Source: Prostheceraeus crozeri (taxonomy: Eukaryota > Platyhelminthes > Polycladida > Euryleptidae). From it: 64,000 nucleotides of DNA. Made by a program: the position numbers and the translations under genes. Every line of letters starts with the position of its first letter. Position 1 is the stretch's first letter. Shown here piece by piece: positions 13,300 through 23,383 of the stretch. Where the stretch lies: contig CAJQUW010006977.1 of NCBI GenBank assembly GCA_907163375.1, positions 1 through 64,000 on the forward strand, in the 5' to 3' direction. Under the pieces are notes generated by a model. It ran no database searches, was not told where the DNA came from, and was given only the letters and a program-made list of their open reading frames with translations.

Positions 13300-13833
13300 T
13301 TGGCCGAGAACTGTTACCACCTAAGGGGCCCTTTCCGGTCTCGGTCAAAAATGGTCCTTGCCCTGGCGGCCCAGTTATTAATACTGGCGCAGGGCAAGGA
13401 AATGTCTACTATCATCACGACAGCGAAGTTTGTACAGACCTCCGGATCCAGTGCTATCTTGCTCAAGGAGGTAAGTGATGAAGTAGATGACTTCATAACT
13501 GCTTATGATAACCTGAAGCAAGCCCATCAGGATGATTTCTCGTACCTTCGAATGGTGGATCCGGGTGTTTTGACTGCCCTGAACCAAAGCAAATTTCCGA
13601 GCTTAACGGCTGTGGCTCAGAAGTGGACTGTCGACGTAGGATACCTCACCGATAAGACGGTTACGATTTCTTCAATTGGAAAGACTGATCACCAGACCTG
13701 CATGCACCAAACCACTCGTGTTATAACCCTTACACCGATCCTCCAATCTCTGTACATAATACGGGTATCTCTGTACGTATACCGGGAACCGGGAAGTGAG
13801 TCACATCCGCAGGGAAAATCCAAAGGAAGATGA
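13300..13833 (+). CDS. Unrecognised ORF, probably retroelement-derived
   Basis: A 177-codon open frame between a Gypsy fragment and a CR1/Jockey-like LINE. It has no motif that I recognise. Its position just upstream of the LINE endonuclease start at about 14,007 would suit a decayed ORF1 or gag-like product, but nothing in the residues proves it. It could also be chance coding in a repeat. Confidence 0.25.
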   Translation: MAENCYHLRGPFRSRSKMVLALAAQLLILAQGKEMSTIITTAKFVQTSGSSAILLKEVSDEVDDFITAYDNLKQAHQDDFSYLRMVDPGVLTALNQSKFPSLTAVAQKWTVDVGYLTDKTVTISSIGKTDHQTCMHQTTRVITLTPILQSLYIIRVSLYVYREPGSESHPQGKSKGR

Positions 13834-14006
13834 AAGTGCAATCTCTACCAATGTTCGTCATACTTCACCTGACCTTGAGGATTACCACCAAGGGCGTTAC
13901 CGTGAATCTGAAAGAAATCAGAACTCGCAAAGTTTGAGCTGACCGATTCCAGTGATTCGAATATTCAGATCGCAAGAGAGTTAGTGCAACCAAGAGTCAC
14001 TCATTA

Positions 14007-17000
14007 GTGAAAATCGTTCACAAGTCTTCTAGTAATCGCAAAACGTTACTGAAAATTTACTCTGCTAATGTTCAATCTCTCACAGATAAACTCGACGAGC
14101 TACATGTACTTTATAAAGAACACGTTTTGTATGCCTTATGTCAGTGGTGGCAACGTGTGGCCCGTTGTTCACTTGGGTGGCCCGCCACCGCTTCTCGTAT
14201 CTAAAGTGGCCCGCGGACATTATTTGAAACGATGATGTGAAAATGACTCACACTGACTTCGAACTTTGGGAGGTGCATCTAAGGGTGAGGGATCCTCTTT
14301 AGAATTTGCAAAACCATTAATTAACAACTAAATGAGCAATATGATGGCACAAAAATTCACATTCGAATTATCCAACCATGCTCCTTTCGCAACGAATCTC
14401 TTCTCGTATAAGAGCAAAATGGTCATCACCTGCGCGAGTTTGTGCTAAGTCACATAGTATTCAATGCCCTGCTGAGCATGTTTCTCTACGTAATAAACCA
14501 AACCTCAACCTAGAAAGAGTCAATATTAAATAGACCTTGACTACGAATGGAAGAATACAACCGTAAGATTTTGACGGGCCAACATTTTTTTCAAATATTC
14601 TTGCTAAATTTCATTTGCATACTACTACACTAATATGTATTTCGTATACTCGATTGGCATCAGCACACGGCTTATTTATAAAAGAAAACGTCGCTGAAAT
14701 CGTTTAGCACACGGCTACCATTGTGGAGCTGTTGAAAGCCGTATGTGTTTGGGTGACATCTGTGCACGTATGTACATGTAGGAAGATCAATAATTGCGGA
14801 GAAATCAATTTTATCTTGTGCGGCTTACAGGCGGATAGTTGCACTGCACAGACCGTTCCTTTCGATGAAATAAGGTAATGTCGGTCAAATCACCAAAAAA
14901 GTCAAATTACAGTTTATTTACACAGAAGAAAAGCTTCCATGATTTGTTATAGGCCTATTGCTCTTCAATGCTCACAAGAATTGTAGAAAGTAAATAATCG
15001 TTCCTTAAGATTAAACAAATTAGCTGCATACAATACTGATGTATACATTTAAACGAAAATTCTGTTATTTATAGTAAGACTACTATGTATACCCGTACGG
15101 TACTGCAACCCATATGTGTACTTGAAAGTACGGAATAAAAGAATATTAAGCTTATACTACTGCCTTTTAAAATTGGTGGCTGCGAGTCTTTTCGCTGGCC
15201 AATCCTTGTGGCCCGCTATCCCAAGTTGGTTGCCCACCACTGCCTTACGTGAAACGTGGTTCAAAGCGGGTGCACATACTGAAGTAGTTACCAGTGGTCT
15301 ACTACTCACAGCTCATCACCTAGAAAGCAATCACTCAGCAGGTGGAGGTGTCATCGTTCTCGTCAACAGTGCTTGACTGACACAGTAATGAATCTTTCGA
15401 ATCTCTCTCCGTTCAATTACCCGTACCAGGGAGATCATTTACTATCTGCTGTGTATACCGACCACCTTTCAGCGCGGCTGAGACCATTTCTTCAGTTCCT
15501 TGATACTGTACTTATATCGCGAGAGCGCATCATCATCGTAGGTGACTTTAACTGTCATATCGACTGGTATGCCAATGTAGCCGAACGAGTCGCCGATCGT
15601 AATTTTCTACACCTATGTCAACAGCACGACCTAAACCAGCATGTAAGAGAATCGACTCGTGGACACCGTGTCTTGTGATTAATGTTCGAGTATGTGAACC
15701 GTTTGGGACTGCAGATCACTTCCGTGAAGTGCCATCTTAACTTGCATGCGTCAAACGACAATAAAAGGCTCCTTAATTTTCGTAAAGCAGACTGCAACTC
15801 GATAAATGCCTATCTGCGTCATTATATTTGTTGGCCTCGGTTATTGGATGCATCCACAAATGTAGAACAGATATGGAAAACTATCAAAACGGTTCTCACA
15901 GCGCTTATACTAGCTTACGTTCCTCAGTAAACTCGCCGTCAGGTGCAAAAACAGTACCAATTCAACCAGAGTGCTCCGTGATGAACGTCAACAACATTAT
16001 GACTTCTACAAACGCAATCCCACCGCATTCCATCGCAAACGTTTGAAAGAATCAGCTTTGACTTTTTTGACGCACATTTCGCAAGTACTTATCCGACATG
16101 GAGACATCGCTGCTGATGAATCCACAACCTAACAAGATCTAGTCATATCTAAGGCAAGCAACAGCAGCCATCGATTTCACTGATGGACGAAGTTGGTCGG
16201 CAGATAGCAAGTGATGGAGTGAAAGCCCGACTTCTCAATCTGTTTTCACTGTCGACTCGCAACAGTCAACAACATGTTCGCTTCCGGACCTTCCAACATT
16301 ACCGACGAAAGCTATGCCACAGCTGAATTTCACGATACAGGACACCTTCCAAACCCTTGTAAATTTATCACCTAAACTTTCTACTAGTGTTGACGGAACC
16401 AACCATACTACTGAAGAAACTCACGTTTGCCCTAGTTCAACCGCTCTGTACACTCTTTACAGCTGCATACGAAACAGGGCAAATTCCTAGTGATTGGAAA
16501 TATTCGATATAACTCATATCCCGAAGGCTAGTTCACCGACACGCCCGGAACACTATCGACCGATTTTGCTCACATCAGCTGTACTGCGTGTAATGGAGAG
16601 AATGATACGAGCACAAATCGACTCTCATATCACGAATAATGCGCTTGTGCCTGATTGGCAACATGGGCTTTCGACGGGGAAGGACTGCATTACACGATTA
16701 CTACGTACAACGCACACTGTTTACCTCAACTATGAAGCAAAGCAGCCCATCGACATGATCTTCGTTGATATCCGGCGCGCGTTCGACACGTGTAGTCACA
16801 CTGTTCTTCTGAGAATTCTGGAAAGGCTCGGTTTCGAACAGAAGTTACTGATTTTTCTCCGCGATGCGCACTTCAGACAGCGACATCAAATAGTGAAAGT
16901 CGGGAAAATGCTTTCAACTCCACTAGCGGTTACTAGTTCTGTCATACAAGGATCTTGTCTGGGACCGACATTTTTCGAACTTTATTTTCTTGGAGTTGCA

Positions 17001-17790
17001 GATGGTGTCTCACCAGATCAGTTGTCAGTGTATGCCGACGATTTAGTGTTGACTTACCAAGCTCGAAATCATTCTTGTCTTTAAGCTGACTTTCAATGTG
17101 TGGCCGATAAAATCGAAAAACTGGGTCTGAATATTAATTACACGAAGTCAAAATGCTTGCATATTCATCCAAACAACCCCCATAATGTTTATACTATCAA
17201 CGAACAATGCACAACAGTAGTGAATACAGTAGCTGATTTGGTAGTCATTATGCAAACTGATGGAAAGTTTTCCAAACATATTAAAGGCGTCGTCAGCAGG
17301 GCAAGCAGAATGTCGAACTAACTCTTCCGTTGTTTGAGAACAAGAGATCGTACATTCTTAAAGCGGATGTTCTGCACATATGTCCGGCCAATAATTGAAT
17401 ATGCTTCATGCATTTGGTCACCCTATCTACAGAAAGAAATAAATGACTTGGAAGCTGTCCAACGCAAATACACGCACAGAATTCCAGGACTGAAGGAATT
17501 GGACTATGAAAATCGACTGAGGATATTGTGCCTTGTTCCATTGAAGGAAAGAAAAATCTATCTTCATATGTGTTGTGTTCACAAACTGTAATTGTAATGA
17601 TCTCAGGTGAAGCGACTTATTTTGAGAGGACTGGATACATGCGGAGATCATGCAGACTCGGTCATTCAATGACATTGAGAAACCCATCGATCACAAAGTG
17701 TAAAGTTCGGGAGAATAGCTTTTCAGTCCGCGTTGTCTCTAAATTGAATGAGTTGCCTTGTTTGGATCATCAACCAAACGACCCATAAAC
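14007..17790 (+). pseudogene. CR1/Jockey-like LINE ORF2, decayed
   Basis: The endonuclease starts at about 14,040 (IYSANVQSLTDKLDEL), is split by a MITE, resumes with ETWFKAGAH at 15,251, and shows IIIVGDFNCHIDW near 15,530. The reverse transcriptase follows: HIPKASSPTRPEHYRPI, FVDIRRAFDT, VIQGSCLGP and the catalytic SVYADDLVL (17,030-17,050). A C-terminal segment with YVRPIIEYASCIWSP and EAVQRKYTHRI is at 17,370-17,480. Many stop codons and frameshifts separate these pieces, so the element is dead, although every domain of a full-length ORF2 is still in order. Confidence 0.8.
14142..15242. mobile_element. hAT-type MITE inside the LINE endonuclease
   Basis: The element starts CAGTGGTGGCAACGTGTGG; its other end, read in reverse, starts CAGTGGTGGGCAACCAAC. 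It is flanked by CCTTATGT (14,134-14,141) and CCTTACGT (15,243-15,250), an 8-bp target duplication with one change, as hAT transposases make. Without it the LINE endonuclease frame is continuous (YALC then ETWFKAG). It is 1.1 kb with no transposase frame, so non-autonomous. Confidence 0.8.
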
Positions 17791-18955
17791 GTTTTAGACT
17801 CTACCTTCACAATTTTTTTGTTCCCCCAATTGTCTTAATGATGTAACCATAAATGACCGTTGTGTTGTCGTGGAAATAACTGTATTTTCAGAGGGGATCG
17901 AAATGACGGCCATGTCAGTGGAAGTCTTGTGGCATGGACAAGGCTCTTCCTTCAACCACAGCTCTGTGCACCTTTATTTATCAAGAAGCAAAAACAAACG
18001 TCTAATTCTTGATATTATTCAGGACATGCAGGACTGGCCAACGTCAAATAGAAGTATGCTTCAAACCAGTCCCTGAGATCCGAACATTTATGCCAGATAC
18101 TCTTCACTTGTCATGCCAATGTTGACCAGATGCCTATCGTCCCCCTCCCACAGCGCAGGAAGCAACTGTCAACATGAACGAGCATAGCGATTACGACAGG
18201 AAAGATTCTTCAACATTCAACGGTTCTAACTATCCATCAGACCAACCAGCAGGCTCCGACCAGCTAAACTTAGTCGAAACAACTGAACACCGCTGCCGAC
18301 TGCGCATTCCATTCAATACTCAGCTCAGGAACAATTTTGGTGGTCGGTGATTCAATCTTTACCCAATCACCCCTCCACCTGTGACACCAACTACGACATT
18401 GCAAGACCGGGGCTCCGAGTGGTTCAAGCCGTGGGCCTAGTTCGTCGTCATGACGGGCACCGCAATTGCCTATCTGCGATCATAGTAGGGGTAGGTGTCA
18501 ATGATTGCTCTGCGAAGATGATCGAGGAAGTAAGAGCCGGTTTCCATTCTTTGAGAGAGGAATTGTATCGCAGGTTCGTCAGCAATCCGATTGTTTTCGT
18601 CGACGCCCGGTCCACAAATTCGCAGGCACGAGAGGAAAATGAAAGACCGGCTGTACAGCATTAACAACATTGGGGCATGTTTCTTCACGCCAGTACATTT
18701 CAAGCCCTCTACTGTCAATACTGGTGACCCGCACTGTACGCGGAAAGCGCTCATTACTCGCGAAGTACGTTGAGCGGATCATTCGCCAACGTGTATCCAC
18801 TCAAACCATCTCCGCATTCAATTTTATGAAACCATCCTCATGGTGGAGGGAGTAGTGTAAGACACAGGAGTTTGCTATTGACTTTTACTATGCTATTTTT
18901 AATAAGCTTTTTCTTTCGGCGGGAATGGCTTCTACCACCTGTCAACTGATTTCAC
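17791..18955 (+). pseudogene. Remnant with SGNH-hydrolase-like motifs
   Basis: In one frame at about 18,334-18,354 the sequence reads ILVVGDSIFTQ, the block I GDS motif of SGNH/GDSL hydrolases. After a frameshift, the frame at 18,347-18,664 contains LSAIIVGVGVNDCS, block III GxND, followed by a region of suitable length ending PIVFVDARS. SGNH esterase domains occur in ORF1 of some CR1-type LINEs, which fits the neighbourhood. The gene is broken and incomplete. The sequence from 17,791 to about 18,330 shows nothing recognisable. Confidence 0.4.
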
Positions 18956-20870
18956 GTGAGCAGAAGTTCCGTGATCTTGTTTGGAATCGCTTGCAATAGC
19001 AATTCTAAACATTTATTGCTTCTACAAGATATTGCTTCAACTAAGATATTCTACAAATTAGATAAACCCACTGCATTGAAGTTTTGCAATTATGGGCGTT
19101 TTTTTAATAACCTGAAGTTTCAAGATGTGATAAACATCATGAATAATCCATGCTCATGTAGCAAGAGGCAATCTATTGCTTACCCACATTATGGTCACGT
19201 AATAACGGGTAATCTGGATATTGTGGATGATGAAGACTTGCAGCATTTCTTCACTTTTGGTACCAAACACAGAATCTCCAAAAGCCTTAGTTGGAGTACC
19301 ATAACAACTCAAATCAGCAATTCATTAGATGAGCATATTACAAAAAATAAGTGGGAAAGAGAAGCTTGAGGCTACTTTATTCTCAGCGTGGAAATCAAGA
19401 ATCATGGCAGTGATTAAAGATCGAATGCATCTTGCCAAGAAATCTTCGAATAGATTTCGCGCACACAGTAATCGACACAAGATTAATATCAAAATGGGTA
19501 AAAATCTGAAAGAATTGCAGAATGACGTCATAATTGCGCCAGTTGATAAAGCATCTAATAATTATGCCTTCATTTGCAATAAGTTTTATCTCCAAATTCT
19601 CTTAGCCGAGTTGGGAATTGATATTTCCACGTCGAACATATCAGGTAATGATACCTACGGTCCAGAGCAAATTTTAGCGCAGAATGTAATTGAGCAACGT
19701 CCAACAATTATGAAAAGCGAGTTCAAACTATCTGTCTGTGAAAAAGACAGAAAATTACCAAAATTACAATGGATTCCAAAATTTCACAAAACTTCATGCA
19801 AATTTAGATTCGTAGCAGGTGCACGACAATGCACATCGAAAAAGCTTTCCCTCAAAGTAAATTCAGCTTTAATTATTTTACGTGACAATTTTCAGAGATA
19901 TTGTACGGCAATTAAGAGAAACAGCGGTTTCGATTGTTTCTGGAGTATAAAGTCCACACAAGAATTTCTACACATTAAAATCGACACAAGTTCATTCATC
20001 ACAAGTTTTCGATTTTTCAACCTTATACACGAATCTTGATCAAAAATTGATTGAAGATCACATATTCGCTATTGTGGATTTGGTGTTTAATTCCTCAAAT
20101 AGAAAATTTATTTGCATTGGATATGATAAGTCCCTTTGCTCAATGAATAAATATAATGGTTATCACTGTTTTGATAAACAGAAGTTAAAAGAAGACATAT
20201 TTAAACATTTCCTATCATCACAGACTTACGTCACATTCGGTAATTTAGTTTTCAGGCAGATTAAAGGCATTCCAATGGGAGAAAATTCTAGTCGACTCCT
20301 AGCTGACCTATTCCTCTTACACTGCGAATGTTTTTATGCAAAATTTGATAAAAACTAAATAATATCATTTAGCACGCTTGTTGTCACCTACATCAAGATG
20401 CATTGACGATTTTTGTGTGGTCAATTATAAACACTTTGATTCGTTGATTCAAAGAATTTATCCACCTGACTTGTTGGCGCAGAGAAATGGTGATAACAAT
20501 AATAAGGTAGTTTACCTTGATGTGAAAATAAAAATCTCACAGAACAGCTTGATAACTTCTGTATATCACAAGGTGGTTGACTTTTCTTTCTCTGTAGTGC
20601 AACTGACTTTTCCGGAGAGGATGATCCCATTACAGATGGCCCCTCATGTTTTCGCTTCACAAGTAGTTAGATATTGTAGAATATGCTCGAAGTTACAAGA
20701 CGCTGTACACAAAACTAACAAGACACTAAATATCATGAAATCTAGAAGTTATTCTCAGCATGACTTGATGAGTTACACAGAAAAGGCTCTCACAAGGCAT
20801 AATGAATCGCTTTACAAATACATACGGTCTTTTCTCAGCTCTACAATTCACTTCACTCTGTGAATTTCAA
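18956..20870 (+). pseudogene. Penelope-like reverse transcriptase, copy A
   Basis: Three consecutive frames (18,956-19,369; 19,329-20,039; 20,047-20,863) together read as one reverse transcriptase: an N-terminal Cys-containing CSCSKRQ and YGHVITGNLDIV region, VIIAPVDKASNNYAFIC, LPKLQWIPKFHKTSCKFRFV, then FRQIKGIPMGENSS and RCIDDFCVVNYKH. The R-(Y/C)-I-D-D catalytic box and the 'P.L..iPK.HK' segment are typical of Penelope-like elements, which are telomerase-related retroelements. The frames are broken by frameshifts, so it is inactive. No GIY-YIG endonuclease is seen attached. Confidence 0.75.
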
Positions 20871-20921
20871 TGAGGCACGCGACCAACAAACGACTCACAT
20901 TTTCCTTAATGCCTTGATTAG

Positions 20922-21590
20922 GAGGCTATTGATTTTATAGTGTCTGAAGTCTACATTTCTTTTTCCGGTTATGTGTTCAGACAAATTCGAGGAGTACCAA
21001 TGGGAGGGAATTGCAGTCCTTTACTTGCCGACTTGTTTCTGTTAAATTGCGAATTTGCTTTTATGAAACAATTAGTTAAAAATAAAAAGTTTGGACTAGC
21101 TAAATTATTGTCAAACACTTCGAGATATATAGACGATATATGCGTAATAAATTACAAGCATTTCACCTTAATTCCAAAAATTTACCCAGTGGAGCTTCTT
21201 GCAGATAGAAACGGAGTCAATGACAAAGCCGTTGTTTACCTCGATGTGAGACTCCAATCTAGTAGTGACGGTCTTCGAACCTCAATATATCATAAAGTGG
21301 AAGATTTTGATTTCCCTGTTGTTCTGTTGACATTTCCAGACAATGCAATACCTTATAACATGGGAATTAATGTATTTGCCGGCCAGGTTTTACGTTATTG
21401 TCGCATCTGCTCGCATCTTGAAGATCTAATTAAACGAATTAATATGACACTTTTTGTGATGAGCAGCAGAGGATATTGTAAGTGTAAAATGAAGGCATGT
21501 ACTGAGAAAATCCTAACCGGTCATAACAATTTTCTAATCAAGTTTGGATATTTCTCAGCCAGGCAGCTGACATCGCAGTGCGCATTTTAA
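20922..21590 (+). pseudogene. Penelope-like reverse transcriptase, copy B (partial)
   Basis: The frame begins inside the RT domain and is clearly paralogous to the end of copy A: FRQIRGVPMGGNCSPLLADL, then RYIDDICVINYKH (intact catalytic RYIDD), VVYLDVRLQSS and VLRYCRICSHLEDL. It sits head to tail after copy A with only about 70 bp between. It lacks the N-terminal half. The downstream T-rich 200 bp leads to the structured motif at 21,777. Confidence 0.75.
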
Positions 21591-21776
21591 ACAATAAAAT
21601 TAACACTGTTTGTTTTCTTAGCATTTTTTTTATTGGTTATACCATTTCAGTATTTCACATATATTTTAGTTTGTTTTGGTTGTATCCGTCTTTTGCGGTT
21701 GTTTTGTTTTTGTTTTTACTATTACTATCAGTATTACTTATTATTACACATATCATTACTGTATTGATTTTAGAAT

Positions 21777-21878
21777 GCCAGCCGCATATAAGTTTATGCG
21801 GGGCCCCGCCCGCCTGGGCTTGAGCGTTCAGGTAGAGGGGCCGAAACGCGACCAGGCGGGTACCTGCTGACGACTGGC
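21777..21878 (+). ncRNA. Candidate pseudoknotted RNA, copy 1
   Basis: Four helices can be drawn. The outer stem pairs 21,777-21,781 (GCCAG) with 21,874-21,878 (CTGGC). Stem A pairs 21,802-21,807 (GGCCCC) with 21,837-21,842 (GGGGCC). Stem B pairs 21,809-21,817 (CCCGCCTGG) with 21,852-21,860 (CCAGGCGGG). A small hairpin (TTGA/TCAG) lies between. A and B interlock as a pseudoknot. Unpaired segments GAAAC and TGCTGACGA are conserved in copy 2. Function is unknown; it follows a Penelope-like RT. Confidence 0.6.
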
Positions 21879-21879
21879 T

Positions 21880-22860
21880 ATTGTTTTATTTGTTTTAACG
21901 TCATGTTTTTTTTATCGCTAACTGCCCTAGTGTGATGAATGGACTGTGTCAGTTACTGGTCTCCATGGGGTTGACATGGTGATTGCTAAGTGTCTATTTA
22001 TATATAAGTTCCTAATCAATCGAGCCTGAAACTTTGACCAAGGAGATCACTTGTTAAGCGGCCTTGTACGATCTCGTACACTTAAGGGTGAAGTCCAGCC
22101 CGTATAGCGCTATGCTATGGACCCCCGGGAAGGTCCGCCCGGCACGCAATGAGATCCGTCAAGTCTTTGTGCTTAAAGACCTTCATGCATTCATGCATTT
22201 GTCGAAGATCACAAGTCAAAGGACCATTAGGGGTAAGATCCAGCCCCGCTTTAGAAGCGCTGATTGAAAAATGGACTAGTGGGAAGGTCCTCCACACCGA
22301 TCTCGTCAAGTTTGGTTCTAAAATGTAGTCCTAGGATAGTCAAAAGTTTGACGCGCCTTGAACGTTTAATGTCTGCCGGTGGGAACGCACCACCTGTCCT
22401 CTTAAGGGCAAACCTTAAGTCTTATTAACTATAAGTTTATTAAAATTATTGAAACATTTAGACGTCGTTATGGGAATGTCCCAGCTTCAATTGCTGCATA
22501 GGTGAATAAACGACTAACAATGACGTGTAGCCATCACATGGGGGGCGGTGAAGAGTGAATGCAGAGCGTGGCTTACGGAAGATGAGAGAGCTCCCATTGT
22601 TAAGTCTCGATGTATCACACAACGATTACATCTTTATGGGATTCGAGGATGAACAGGATCTGTTTACTTGTGGGAATCGAAAAGGCAAAGATTGATGTAC
22701 AGGATTTGTTTACATGTGCGGATCGCAAAAGTATACTGTATTTATTGATGGATGAATTTAATGACAGGATGAGTTTACATGTGGGAAACGTAACATTTGA
22801 ATGATGTCTGATTTATCTTTGTCACATATCTTTCAAGACACATCATTACCTATTCAGTAT
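21880..22860. other. Sequence between the two RNA motifs, no gene
   Basis: About 980 bp with no supported reading frame. It contains two loosely similar segments (around 22,083-22,150 and 22,230-22,300, both with GTCCAGCCC/GATCCAGCCC and GGGAAGGTCC). This suggests a diverged internal duplication of a non-coding repeat or element tail. Confidence 0.35.
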
Positions 22861-22863
22861 TTT

Positions 22864-22957
22864 GTCAGCCACTATGTGTAGGACCCCGCTCGTCTGGGTT
22901 TGAGTGTTCAGGTTAGGGGTCGAAACACAACTAGACGAGTACCTGCTGATGACTGAC
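22864..22957 (+). ncRNA. Candidate pseudoknotted RNA, copy 2
   Basis: This has the same helix order as copy 1. The outer stem is GTCAG/CTGAC (22,864-22,868 with 22,953-22,957), stem A is GACCCC/GGGGTC (22,882-22,887 with 22,916-22,921), and stem B is CTCGTCTGG/CTAGACGAG (22,889-22,897 with 22,931-22,939). Against copy 1 there are four two-sided compensatory changes (one in the outer stem, one in A, two in B) and one G-C to G-T. GAAAC and TGCTGATGA stay unpaired. Confidence 0.6.
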
Positions 22958-23383
22958 GGACTGCAGTATTATGTTTTATATCCCTTAATCGGTAGCTGAA
23001 GTAGTGGTCGATGTATTGTATTTCAATGAAGAACAAATGAAGAAATGTGGGATTCCATGAAGTATTATAGACGGATGAAGAAACTGGCAATAACAAATTC
23101 AAGTGAAGAAATAGCATTTTCCATGTGTTGTCTTAGGAATAGTGTGCATAGTTTCATTGCTTTCGGTGTAGTAGAGTGTCATTGTAGTTCTATTATTTGC
23201 CTCCATTATCCATTTTCCACTTATCCACTATTACCATTATCCACCATGTGTAGTGTCACATATAGTGTAGCATTAGTTCGCTTGTAATCGGTGTTGTAGT
23301 ATCATTGTATTTCCATATTTTACCTTCACTTTTCCCATTTTTATCCATCGGTCTCCTGTTTTTCTATAATATCAATTTCTAAT

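Noticed and set aside
21777-21878. Hammerhead ribozyme reading of the pseudoknot motif (GAAAC and CTGACGA present)
   Set aside because: The two words occur in the wrong order and the helices next to them do not give the three-way hammerhead junction in any permutation I tried.
22864-22957. HDV-like ribozyme reading of the pseudoknot motif
   Set aside because: Helix order is similar, but the linker between the small hairpin and stem A, and the segment before stem B, do not match the HDV-like consensus.
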